From: a virus
Strand: one strand, 5' to 3'
DNA: 50,589 nt
IMG/VR virus record: IMGVR_UViG_3300033150_001454
Span: 1 to 50,589 of that record
The notes under the pieces were generated by a model. The model was not told the DNA's origin. It ran no database searches and saw only the letters and a program-made list of their open reading frames with translations. Shown piece by piece: positions 13,837-20,851 of this stretch; within the stretch, counting starts at the first letter, position 1; each line of letters begins with the position of its first letter. A program made the translations under genes and the position numbers.

Positions 13837-13944
13837 TCAGGGAGGCAGTCGAGTCTGTAGGTTAACAGCTGAAGATAGACCAGTGAAATTTGACCATGCA
13901 GGGATTTCACTGATCTGCTGTGCTGTGAACCATCCTACCATCAT
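13837..13944 (-). CDS. Possible 35-aa peptide in a structured gap
   Basis: An ATG overlapping the stop of the 13941-14141 gene (ATGA) opens a 35-residue frame, MMVGWFTAQQISEIPAWSNF and on. The same stretch holds a perfect 9-bp stem (13881-13889 with 13904-13912, 14-base loop). More short complementary arms lie between 13774 and 13860, so it may act as RNA rather than code. Low confidence. Confidence 0.3.
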   Translation of the reverse strand: MMVGWFTAQQISEIPAWSNFTGLSSAVNLQTRLPP

Positions 13945-14141
13945 TCACGAAAAACTATCTCGGCTTTCCCTGCCTTCACATCTCTTGCGAGACCTATGAC
14001 TATTTGGGCTATCTCTTTAGGAGAGCCAGTACCAAAGAGCTCTACAACATCAGCCCATGCATCTGGATCCTCTATGGGGCCTATGTAGTGCCTCTTGCCT
14101 GCCGAGGAAGTCTTCTTCTGCACGTATCTACCGAAGTCCAT
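13941..14141 (-). CDS. Hypothetical protein, DFxRYxQK family
   Basis: Start set at 14141 (MDFGRYVQKKTSSAGKRHYI), preceded by GAGGTG at 9 bases; the 14159 ATG lacks such a site. The product is 66 residues. It shares DF-x-RY-x-QK at the start and SPxExxQIV...AE near the end with the rightward gene at 17776-18027, so two diverged copies exist on opposite strands. Short basic helical proteins of this kind may bind DNA, but no fold is recognised. Confidence 0.7.
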   Translation of the reverse strand: MDFGRYVQKKTSSAGKRHYIGPIEDPDAWADVVELFGTGSPKEIAQIVIGLARDVKAGKAEIVFRE

Positions 14142-14166
14142 CCTTCTATTCACCTCCATTAAATTG

Positions 14167-14433
14167 TTAATATGAATGCTCCCATTCCAGATTAAGGAGC
14201 AAGAGTGAGAGAACAGTTAGGAATATCACGCCTATAATGAATAGAAGAAGAATGGAAGCCATTAAGATCGGTTCCAATATTTCTAAAAGTGAAAAATTGA
14301 GTAATTCACGAATTGGTACTTCGAAAAGGTCAGTGTCAAAGGAAGACAGTTTTTGTATAAAGGAGATGAACATTATCCAAGCGCATATAGTCGAGACCCA
14401 GACTATCATTGATTCAATGCTCGGTCTTCTCAT
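14167..14433 (-). CDS. Two-span membrane protein, 88 aa
   Basis: Two clear hydrophobic helices, about residues 8-28 (MIVWVSTICAWIMFISFI) and 52-80 (LEILEPILMASILLLFIIG and on), are joined by an acidic loop. The ATG overlaps the previous stop (ATGA). There is no signal peptide and no family signature. A holin or superinfection-exclusion protein is conceivable; only the topology is supported. Confidence 0.72.
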   Translation of the reverse strand: MRRPSIESMIVWVSTICAWIMFISFIQKLSSFDTDLFEVPIRELLNFSLLEILEPILMASILLLFIIGVIFLTVLSLLLLNLEWEHSY

Positions 14434-14633
14434 CTTCCCAACCTCATTTGGATAAATTTCTTATATGGGTTCACCTCTTCTTGAGGCTCTGTAAATACCA
14501 ACTTCTTGCATGTGAATATAAAGTTTGGAGACTCTACAATGTATTCTTCATCAGTCTCCTTCAGTCTCCATCTTCTCGCTGCCATCATCAGCACGTCGTA
14601 CGGAAGTCTTATTTTCTCCTTCAAGGAAAACAC
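14430..14633 (-). CDS. Small hypothetical protein, 67 aa or shorter
   Basis: The frame opens at GTG 14633, overlapping the upstream gene by 83 bases. A pair of ATGs at about 14588 (MMAARRWRLKETDEEYIVES) gives a shorter product with less overlap. The body is basic with an aromatic beta segment (PNFIFTCKKLVF). Neither start has a strong ribosome binding site. No family recognised. Confidence 0.6.
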   Translation of the reverse strand: MFSLKEKIRLPYDVLMMAARRWRLKETDEEYIVESPNFIFTCKKLVFTEPQEEVNPYKKFIQMRLGR

Positions 14634-14955
14634 CTAATAATTGAGTATTAAGCATCCATTCATAATGCTTCCCAGGTTTTCTCTTAAAGATGAGTAAATG
14701 TTTATCTCCTAGTTGATGAAGTGCTTGAATAATATTCCTTGAGTTTATTCCATTTATGAAACTTATAAGAGATGAAGTTATTGGAAGTCCTAGTCTATGC
14801 AGGATTATGGCGTATTTCAACAGCCTGAATGACTTGTTAGTTGGAAGGAGGTATTTGATGTTCTTGGATCTTAAGAACCAATAGAGAGACCAGTCGTCTA
14901 TCTTCTGTGCCTCTTTAAGTACGTGCTCTCTCAGCTCTTGGAGATTCAACTCCAT
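14551..14955 (-). CDS. Winged-helix-like protein, 134 aa
   Basis: The 134-residue protein is helical with a likely winged-helix segment around residues 47-105. Helices (LLKYAIILHRLGLPI; SRNIIQALHQLGDKHLL) are followed by a hairpin-like KRKPGKHYEW. Such domains usually bind DNA, so this may be a transcription regulator of the virus. The C-terminus is polar and probably disordered. The fold call comes from pattern only. Confidence 0.65.
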   Translation of the reverse strand: MELNLQELREHVLKEAQKIDDWSLYWFLRSKNIKYLLPTNKSFRLLKYAIILHRLGLPITSSLISFINGINSRNIIQALHQLGDKHLLIFKRKPGKHYEWMLNTQLLGVFLEGENKTSVRRADDGSEKMETEGD

Positions 14956-15033
14956 CCTCGCCCATCCTATCCAAGATAAGACTCTAACTCGTTCTCTACT
15001 ATATAGAGAAAATCTCCTTCCATCCGCTATTGC

Positions 15034-16374
15034 TTATTGCTTAGCAAACTTCTGCTTGAATTTCTCGTATGCGTTCTTCGGCTTCTTAATTCTCACATCA
15101 CCAGGTATGTTGTAAATGTATGCGATGTCGGCTGCGCACTTTGATAGTGCGTGGATCATTTGGTATGTGCCATCTATAGCATTGTACCTTGCATGAGTTA
15201 GTTCGTGATGAAGGCTTGCGAATGCATCCCTGTAATTCAAGAGCCTATCAGCGGATATCGCAACTTCCTTGGAATTCTTGATCCACACCGCCGCTTCTTC
15301 AGGAGGCAAGAGGTATGCATTCACCTTGAAGTTTCCAAGCCTTGATGCGACCTTCCTCAGCTTCGTCAAGTTAACGAGCTGTGTCTCATTGAGATCCCAG
15401 TCCGCTATCCTTATCCTCTTCTGGTTGCTCTTGAAGAATACAAATTTCAGGTCAGTCATTATGCCCGACTTCACGAATCCTTCGTAGAAGTCTGGAGGCA
15501 AATCTATCATCTTGCCTCCTCTCCACTTAGCTTCAGTAGTCCACTGTTCAGAAGTCTTCAGGAATGCGTTGTCCCCAAAGACTTCGTAGAATGCATCCGC
15601 AAACTTCTTCTTGTGCTTGTGCTCGTAAGAGAAGTAGCAGTTATGGAATTCCCACTTCTTCTCCTTTATTGCTTCCATGAACTTGACTAATAGATTGTAG
15701 TCGTCCACGTTAGCCCATAGTCTTCCTATTTCCCACTTCAAATTCCATGGGTCAGCTATTCCCCTTGATTCTTCAAGCTTCACGTCCCATAAGTTATAGG
15801 AGAACTTTGCATCTGGCAAGTCCTGAACGTAGATGTCCTTGACGTAGAGCCTTGTGGGTTCTTCCAGGAATATCTCTGCCTTGTCTCCATAAATCGTCTT
15901 ACCTGACCAGGCTGGCTTCTTCTTGAGTGCGAATCTTCCCTCAAACGTGTCTCCATGATATCCATGAATTATAACTTCAGTGCCCCTAATGCTGTTATTG
16001 AGCTTGCGGTACAAGAGCTTGAGGCACTGCTCGTCCTCTATTTCATGTGTAGAAGTCTTAACTTCGAGACCGTTGGATCTTATTGTGATGTCGTATCCGA
16101 GGCGCTTGAAGACCACAAGTGCGATCTTCAGTCCTTCGCCGAATCTGCCCCTCGAATTCTTGCTCTTCTTCTCTGATACTCCGAATAACAAGTGCTTGAC
16201 CGCTAAGCCAGAGCCGTTATCCCTGATTATCGTGCCTCGTTCATCCTGTATTACTTCAAAGTCCTCAGTCTCGTCTAATGAATTCTGGATTATCTCTCTT
16301 ATGGCTTCCCATTCTCCCCAATGTTTACGATAGTTGAGAGAAATTGGATAGAGAATCTCTTGCCATTCAGTCAA
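15034..16374 (-). CDS. GHKL ATPase fused to a C-terminal HExxH domain
   Basis: The 446-residue protein starts with TTG at 16374 after GGTGAGCG. The N-terminal GHKL ATP-binding fold (Hsp90/histidine-kinase/MutL type) shows the N-box EIIQNSLDE with N31, G1 DNGSGL (52-57) and G2 GRFGEGLK (76-83). There is no kinase core, so it is likely an Hsp90- or MORC-like ATPase. Near the C-terminus, HHELTHARY (HELTH at 390-394) is a zinc-peptidase motif. The last residues NAYEKFKQKFAKQ resemble motifs in the adjacent 16493-16999 product. Role unknown; ATP-gated proteolysis is a possibility. Confidence 0.82.
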   Translation of the reverse strand: MTEWQEILYPISLNYRKHWGEWEAIREIIQNSLDETEDFEVIQDERGTIIRDNGSGLAVKHLLFGVSEKKSKNSRGRFGEGLKIALVVFKRLGYDITIRSNGLEVKTSTHEIEDEQCLKLLYRKLNNSIRGTEVIIHGYHGDTFEGRFALKKKPAWSGKTIYGDKAEIFLEEPTRLYVKDIYVQDLPDAKFSYNLWDVKLEESRGIADPWNLKWEIGRLWANVDDYNLLVKFMEAIKEKKWEFHNCYFSYEHKHKKKFADAFYEVFGDNAFLKTSEQWTTEAKWRGGKMIDLPPDFYEGFVKSGIMTDLKFVFFKSNQKRIRIADWDLNETQLVNLTKLRKVASRLGNFKVNAYLLPPEEAAVWIKNSKEVAISADRLLNYRDAFASLHHELTHARYNAIDGTYQMIHALSKCAADIAYIYNIPGDVRIKKPKNAYEKFKQKFAKQ

Positions 16375-16492
16375 TATCGCTCACCAACCAGTATATACCA
16401 TAAAGATTTGCAGAGCCGCCTTTCAGGACAACTTCGACACAATTTGCTATATAGTCGTCATAAGCTTTGAGAACCTCATCCTTCAAGCCCAT
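16367..16492 (-). CDS. Small hypothetical protein, 41 aa
   Basis: An ATG at 16492 follows the stop of the 16493-16999 gene and is preceded by GGAGGTGA within that gene's end. The 41-residue product (MGLKDEVLKAYDDYIANCVE and on) is a short helical protein. Its stop overlaps the TTG start of the GHKL gene, consistent with translational coupling. No family recognised. Confidence 0.6.
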   Translation of the reverse strand: MGLKDEVLKAYDDYIANCVEVVLKGGSANLYGIYWLVSDID

Positions 16493-16999
16493 TCACTCAC
16501 CTCCAACAAATCGCTTCCTGAATAGCTCGTAAGCGTTTTCTCGGGTTCGCTTACGAGAACGGTTTAATTTGTTTCGGCGTTTGTAGGCTCGAAGTATGGA
16601 GGGCCAAAATTCCTTCATGAAGCGCTCGTAACTGCAGAGTTGACCGGAGGGCCACAGCCTGAAGAACGTTCGATTGGGTGCGGGTCGAGCCATCGGAACT
16701 ATTGAGAGCTGTTGAGGTGAAGGTTCAAGGCGAGAGCGGCGTAACTCTTCGACTATGCGCTGATGTTCGAGATAGCGCTTATTGGCTCGCCTCATTCGCT
16801 TGACTTCTGTTGGAGTGAGCTGTCCCTTGTATGCTATGCCCATTCGCCTAAGGAAACGCTCATAAGACAAATTGGCTCGCTCAATGCGCCGGATAACGCG
16901 CTTTTCGTCATCAGTTAGTAAATCGTAGGGTAATTGCTGGATTTGCTGTATGTAATCGCTTGAAAACTCGTTTTTCGCTTCACTGGAACTTTTCATCAT
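16493..16999 (-). CDS. Arg-rich basic protein with repeated YExF motifs
   Basis: The 168-residue, strongly basic protein contains three similar short motifs: SYERFLRRMG, SYERFMKEFW and AYELFRKRFV. A related NAYEKFKQKF ends the neighbouring GHKL protein. Arginine is encoded mostly by CGN, unlike the AGA/AGG-dominated rest of the genome, which suggests a different origin. High charge implies nucleic-acid binding. A TATA box and an iterated 14-mer sit directly upstream (17020-17044), so this may be the first gene of the leftward cluster and may be autoregulated. No family recognised. Confidence 0.72.
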   Translation of the reverse strand: MMKSSSEAKNEFSSDYIQQIQQLPYDLLTDDEKRVIRRIERANLSYERFLRRMGIAYKGQLTPTEVKRMRRANKRYLEHQRIVEELRRSRLEPSPQQLSIVPMARPAPNRTFFRLWPSGQLCSYERFMKEFWPSILRAYKRRNKLNRSRKRTRENAYELFRKRFVGGE

Positions 17000-17019
17000 T
17001 TTACTTCACTTTGTGAGAA

Positions 17020-17638
17020 TGAATAAATGTTCATCGTATATAAGATTTCGTATACAGTTTTGTATACATTTTACGAAAATCGTAGAAAACACTGAACAAA
17101 TATTCATTTTTGAATATGAAAAATGAATGAGTATAACTGAGGAGCATAGCGGAAGGGGAGGGCAAACGTGGATAACGCAATATATACCGGAGAGGCGGAA
17201 TATATATTGTAGAAAGAACCGTATATACCACTCGCCCAAAATATATACTCGGCGACGTATCTATATACCATATCGTCCAATGTTGTGCTTGCATAAGCGC
17301 TTATGTTATTACTATATCAGTATACTAAGTTAGTAAATATATTGTTGAATCAACATGTTCAGTAAACAAGAAAACAGCTGAACAAGTATTCATTATACTT
17401 AAGATTTTTGATGAGTATATAAATAAAATGAGGATATGCAAAGAATTAAGTATATGTTGGATACAGATTGATATACAAGTTTTACGAAATTCGTGGATGT
17501 GTTACGAAATAAGTTATTTTATAACAGCGATATACTTACTGACCATGTTCACTAATTCAACAATATACAATATTCAGAATTATCAAGAAAGTCCGAACAT
17601 TTATTCATTGATTCATTGAGAAATTGAACACTTATTGA
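17020..17638. repeat. Dispersed 14-mer iterons (TGAACANNTATTCA type)
   Basis: Five copies of a 14-mer related to TGAACATTTATTCA lie at 17020-17033 (inverted), 17093-17106, 17379-17392, 17594-17607 and 17625-17638 (the last two with one or two changes). The half-sites TGAA/TTCA make each copy partly palindromic. Such iterons are typical of operators or of initiator-binding sites at replication origins. Confidence 0.65.
17035..17044 (-). promoter_or_regulatory. TATA-box candidate for the 16999-11153 operon
   Basis: On the minus strand CTTATATACG lies about 36-45 bases upstream of the ATG at 16999. The iterated 14-mer TGAACATTTATTCA (17020-17033) lies directly downstream, where a bound protein would block transcription initiation. 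This fits a repressed or switchable promoter. Confidence 0.65.
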
Positions 17639-17775
17639 ATATATATAGAATAAGCGAGTTTCAACATATATTATATTGATGATTAACTCAAGCTTTCACA
17701 TGTTGAGCTTGCGAGTTATGAAGTGTTGAATAAGAGAGAAAATCAACATGTGTAAAATCGTGAAGTGAACAAAGC
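17045..17775. other. AT-rich non-coding region, origin/control candidate
   Basis: About 730 bases contain no convincing gene. They hold many TATATA steps and four of the five iterons. A perfect 14-bp palindrome lies at 17292-17305 and a 12-bp inverted repeat pairs 17339-17350 with 17555-17566. Two GTATAC arms lie at 17050-17067, and a hairpin CACATGTTGA/TCAACATGTG lies near 17696-17755. TTTTACGAAA-type 13-mers recur near 17070 and 17480. The block sits where leftward and rightward transcription diverge. These are common marks of a replication origin or master control region; function is inferred. Confidence 0.6.
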
Positions 17776-18027
17776 ATGGGTAAGATTGACTTTCGTAGAT
17801 ACATACAAAAAGCAAACAAAAGAACAAGCAAAGAACGTGAAATGTGGCTATGTCTCGGCTTATACTCAAGCAGTACTGTTAGAACAATAACAAGTAAAAT
17901 AACTAATAGTCCAACTGAATTATCGCAAATAGTTGCTAATGTATTATGCAAGATAGCTAACAACGAAGCTGAGTATAAAGACCTGAAACCCGAGAAGATA
18001 TATACAGTTGAAAGAGCAAAGAAGTGA
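17776..18027 (+). CDS. Hypothetical DFxRYxQK-family protein, 83 aa
   Basis: This is the first rightward gene after the control region. The 83-residue basic protein begins MGKIDFRRYIQKANKRTSKE. It shares the DFxRYxQK opening and a SPTELSQIV...AE segment with the leftward gene at 13941-14141. A helix-turn-helix-like arrangement is conceivable but not provable. No strong ribosome binding site is seen, so a leaderless transcript is likely. Its position beside the iterons makes it a candidate regulator or initiator. Confidence 0.68.
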   Translation: MGKIDFRRYIQKANKRTSKEREMWLCLGLYSSSTVRTITSKITNSPTELSQIVANVLCKIANNEAEYKDLKPEKIYTVERAKK

Positions 18028-18033
18028 TAGAAC

Positions 18034-18195
18034 ATGAAAAGTATGAATTTCAATGAATTAAAAAACGCAACAAGAAAAGACTTAGAAAGAACAATAGAAC
18101 AGCTGAATGAATTAGTTAAAGATTTACATTATAGAATAACAATAATTGAAAGAGCAATAGAAAGACTAACAACAAATCAAAAAGACGATTATTAG
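18034..18195 (+). CDS. Small coiled-coil protein, 53 aa
   Basis: An ATG six bases after the preceding stop opens a 53-residue frame rich in Glu, Lys, Arg, Leu and Ile with heptad-like spacing (RKDLERTIEQLNELVKDLHY). This predicts a single coiled coil that would oligomerise. It forms a two-gene rightward unit with 17776-18027 and is followed by oligo-T tracts. No family recognised. Confidence 0.6.
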   Translation: MKSMNFNELKNATRKDLERTIEQLNELVKDLHYRITIIERAIERLTTNQKDDY

Positions 18196-18211
18196 AACAT
18201 CAATTCTCCTA

Positions 18212-18232
18212 TTTTTTATATTATTTTTTTTT
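18212..18232 (+). terminator. Oligo-T terminator after the rightward pair
   Basis: Two T tracts, 18212-18217 and 18224-18232, lie 17-37 bases after the stop codon of the rightward two-gene unit. Runs of T on the coding strand are the usual archaeal termination signal. The nearby gap 18233-18311 is short and shows no gene. Confidence 0.7.
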
Positions 18233-18311
18233 GCACGTCCAATTGTATAATTACTACAAAATTCTGTATATGACATACAAAAAAATTGAGTAAGAAGTAA
18301 CAGTTCCCCTC

Positions 18312-19118
18312 TCACACAATTCTCAATTTTTCATGTGCGATTAACGATTTTTGTCTCTTATAATAATTTAACCTTTCAAGCCAAGCCTCGAAGAATCTAA
18401 TCCGTTCTTCTTTGTTTCTACAGCTCCAATTCGCATTCAGCGCCCGGCTCACAGGTCTCGTCCACGCCATACTATCGAAACTATCAATAAGGGATTTTAC
18501 AATTGGAAAGACTCTGAGTTTCAACCCGAAAACATGCAGGCTTTTGTCTGGAAGCTCACGCCTTACTAAATGTATAGTCTGATGAATGATTTTCTCATTA
18601 AGTTCGATGCATAAGTTGCCAATAGCAAAATGTTTGAATTCCTCTAGAATTCCATGATCGCGATAAAGTTTGATGCTTCGTAAAACGCTTTTAGGCTGTT
18701 TATTCCATCCTTGAATGCTAATGAGCCAATTAACATAACTGAACTTCTCAGTATAATCTATAACATTCTGGAATGTCCTTTCAATATTCGTTACGTCATC
18801 ACTTAGCCAAAGACTCTTCGGATGATAATCATCGCAATAATCGGGGCATGTAGCCAAGATTTGAGCGTCTGGAAGAAACCGTTTCATTCGGTTATGGATC
18901 ATAATGATGCGATAAATCCAATAGCGAGGATAATCCTTAACTTTCGAATCACGGAAAATTTCAATTCCACTATCAATAATGACAGACTTAATACGCTTCC
19001 TAAACTTTCGGATATAACTTAAACCGTTCTGAGGATGATTCGCATTAATCAAAACAAAGGGATATGGTTTGGGAGGTAAAGTATAAAATATCGGTTTCAA
19101 ATAAATCAGCTCATCCAT
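18312..19118 (-). CDS. TGT/DpdA-like deazaguanine transglycosylase
   Basis: The 268-residue protein has the layout of tRNA-guanine transglycosylase barrels: VIIDSGIEIF (47-55), a metal- or substrate-proximal CPDY (91-94), LISIQGW (132-138), FAIGNLC (164-170), HVFGLKL (195-201) and SFDSMAWT (213-220), where the nucleophilic Asp is expected. It is shorter than archaeal tRNA enzymes and lacks PUA domains. That fits DpdA-type enzymes, which exchange guanine in DNA for a 7-deazaguanine and are used by phages to evade restriction. No preQ0 synthesis genes are visible, so host precursor would be needed. tRNA as substrate remains possible. Confidence 0.78.
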   Translation of the reverse strand: MDELIYLKPIFYTLPPKPYPFVLINANHPQNGLSYIRKFRKRIKSVIIDSGIEIFRDSKVKDYPRYWIYRIIMIHNRMKRFLPDAQILATCPDYCDDYHPKSLWLSDDVTNIERTFQNVIDYTEKFSYVNWLISIQGWNKQPKSVLRSIKLYRDHGILEEFKHFAIGNLCIELNEKIIHQTIHLVRRELPDKSLHVFGLKLRVFPIVKSLIDSFDSMAWTRPVSRALNANWSCRNKEERIRFFEAWLERLNYYKRQKSLIAHEKLRIV

Positions 19119-19193
19119 CGGTTCTTCTTCTTCCGCTTATCTATTAAACACTACGTAGCAGTCTCTTGTATAAGTTCTTGTCCGATATAGAGG

Positions 19194-19215
19194 CCAATTT
19201 TGGATGCAAAATTGG
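19194..19215. other. Perfect hairpin between protease and DpdA-like genes
   Basis: An 8-bp perfect inverted repeat (19194-19201 with 19208-19215, 6-base loop) sits in the 109-base gap upstream of the DpdA-like gene. On the minus strand TATA-like CTTATATTG lies next to it. It may be an operator, or a terminator for the upstream protease gene. Confidence 0.45.
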
Positions 19216-19227
19216 TCAATATAAGGG

Positions 19228-20055
19228 TCATTGCTTGCCGTACATTGCGAGGATGAGTTTCTCTCTCTCCTTCCTCTTCTTCTCTCGCTCTTTCTCACAC
19301 TTCTCAAACGTGAACTTAGGATCGTAGATGAACTGATAGCAGTTCTCGTCAAGGAACTTGTAGATTCGATTAATGGGTACGAAGAAGCCCATGTGCGTGA
19401 TAGCGTCTGCTGAGAAGCCGAACATCGCAACGGTCAGTCTTGCAGGCATGCCCAAGAACTCGAACCGTCCTCGTTCCTTAGACCACCTGAAGACTGCACC
19501 TCCCGAATTTCCAAATATGCTCTGTGCGGTGCTCATCCAGTATTCCTTGCCCTCAATTATCTCATCCATATAAGAAATAATCCCCTTAGTGGCGATTGGT
19601 TCGTGTCCCATAGCGGCTCCTACACAGTAGACTTCATCGAATACGTGTATATCATCCAGTTTCTCCTTAGGATATAAATTGGCTATGTATTCTATTGGGT
19701 TTTCATATCTTTCAAGCTCAAGCAAGGCGATATCTTCATCCTTCGAATACGCGACTATGTTGGCTCTATGCTCTCCTGAGCTTCCCTTACATCGGGAATA
19801 GTTCTCATAATAGAATATCTGAACAGATGGTTTCCCTAGGACTTCCATCTTTCTCTCCACTTTCGCTATCTCATCCCACTTTGTCTTTATCTCTATCAAA
19901 TCATCGACAACGTGTTCACATGTTAACACATAAGTCCTGAATTTTCCCTTATTGTCCTGTCCAGACCAAATTACTGTTCCAGAGCCTCCAGCCTTCTTAG
20001 CTCTCACTCGCACCGTAGTCCATAAAATCTGCTCATGCAAATCTTTTAAATCCAT
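19228..20055 (-). CDS. Trypsin-like serine protease
   Basis: The 275-residue protein shows the chymotrypsin/HtrA catalytic set: GSGTVIW then LTCEHVV (His48), DEDIALLELE (Asp108) and FGNSGGAVF (Ser184). The fold is complete in about 250 residues. There is no PDZ domain, no signal peptide, and a long charged C-terminal helix rich in Glu, Lys and Arg. It has its own TATA box (20085-20094). A secreted or membrane role is not supported by a leader. It may process virion or host proteins; the capsid module has a separate prohead protease. Confidence 0.88.
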   Translation of the reverse strand: MDLKDLHEQILWTTVRVRAKKAGGSGTVIWSGQDNKGKFRTYVLTCEHVVDDLIEIKTKWDEIAKVERKMEVLGKPSVQIFYYENYSRCKGSSGEHRANIVAYSKDEDIALLELERYENPIEYIANLYPKEKLDDIHVFDEVYCVGAAMGHEPIATKGIISYMDEIIEGKEYWMSTAQSIFGNSGGAVFRWSKERGRFEFLGMPARLTVAMFGFSADAITHMGFFVPINRIYKFLDENCYQFIYDPKFTFEKCEKEREKKRKEREKLILAMYGKQ

Positions 20056-20084
20056 ACAGATCCCAATAATTTCTTTTATTTCTT

Positions 20085-20094
20085 CCTTATAAGG
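20085..20094 (-). promoter_or_regulatory. TATA box for the serine protease gene
   Basis: The palindromic CCTTATAAGG lies 30-40 bases upstream of the protease ATG in the 45-base gap after the connector gene. The distance fits an archaeal TATA box with a very short leader. Confidence 0.6.
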
Positions 20095-20100
20095 TTAACC

Positions 20101-20850
20101 CTAAGACAGGATGGCGACTGCGAACTCGCTAGGGAAGTGTATGGCTTCTATCTCGGCTATCCTTTGCCTGAAGAGATTTATCCTGGTTTGATACTGTGTC
20201 GGGATGTAAGTGCCTAAGTCTCCACCTGCAAATTCGTTGAGTCCTTCTCCATCACTCGTGCCCATCTTCGCCTGCAACACCTTTATGGCAACCTTCAATG
20301 TGCAATACTCCTGTAAAATCTTCGAGTCTATGTTGTAGCCGTAAGTGTAAGTCATCTTCAGGCGCTTTGGACCAGCAAGAGGAAAGTTATCGTAGATCCA
20401 CAGCGCATAGCCATAAGTCTTACTTCCAGATGACACTTGTAGGAGCATGAAGTCAGAGCCGTCTCCTGGTCCCTCAGTCAGCTCTTCCCAATCTGGCGCA
20501 TCAGTAGGATCCTCATCATTCTTGTATAGTGAAGTGATGGAGATGATGGGACCTTTCACATTTTTCAGGGGCACGAGCACGCCTGCACCCATACTCGTCC
20601 CTATGAACAACTGCCCAGTCTTCGCCTTATACGTCGCAGAATAATACCCCACACTCTCCTCTATATTCGGTACATCTATGTAAACATCAGTGGCTGTATG
20701 AGATCCGAGTCTTCTCTCTATGACTTCCTTCTCTATCTCTTCTATCCACGTGAGTACCTCAGAAGAGCTAGGATTTGTAGAATCTGTAATATCTATTTGG
20801 GTGACGGCCTCAACTAAAGATTCTGAAGTATACTGCGGCGAATACGACAA
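20101..20850 (-). CDS. Putative head-tail connector protein
   Basis: The 249-residue protein starts with helices (SESLVEAVTQIDITD; EVLTWIEEIEKEVIERRLG), then a beta-rich insert containing PLKNVKGPIISITSL and KRLKMTYTYGYN, and a C-terminal helical part (LKVAIKVLQAKMG). This order, helical ends around a beta insert with a 'PI..I.SL' element, is typical of gp6/gp15-like head-tail adaptor proteins. It is separated from the main capsid block, which is unusual. Call rests on architecture only. Confidence 0.6.
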   Translation of the reverse strand: MSYSPQYTSESLVEAVTQIDITDSTNPSSSEVLTWIEEIEKEVIERRLGSHTATDVYIDVPNIEESVGYYSATYKAKTGQLFIGTSMGAGVLVPLKNVKGPIISITSLYKNDEDPTDAPDWEELTEGPGDGSDFMLLQVSSGSKTYGYALWIYDNFPLAGPKRLKMTYTYGYNIDSKILQEYCTLKVAIKVLQAKMGTSDGEGLNEFAGGDLGTYIPTQYQTRINLFRQRIAEIEAIHFPSEFAVAILS

Positions 20851-20851
20851 A

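Noticed and set aside
13837-13944. Treating the 13.8-13.94 kb hairpins as an intact tRNA
   Set aside because: No T-arm or anticodon arm of proper size is present; the stems are unrelated to a cloverleaf.
14967-15023. 18-codon leftward frame between the GHKL and winged-helix-like genes
   Set aside because: Too short and without a good ribosome binding site or conservation evidence; the gap is only about 80 bases.
17006-17619. Several 60-90 aa frames in the AT-rich region (both strands)
   Set aside because: They are rich in Ile, Tyr and Ser from TATATA steps, overlap one another, and coincide with palindromes and iterons; they look non-coding.
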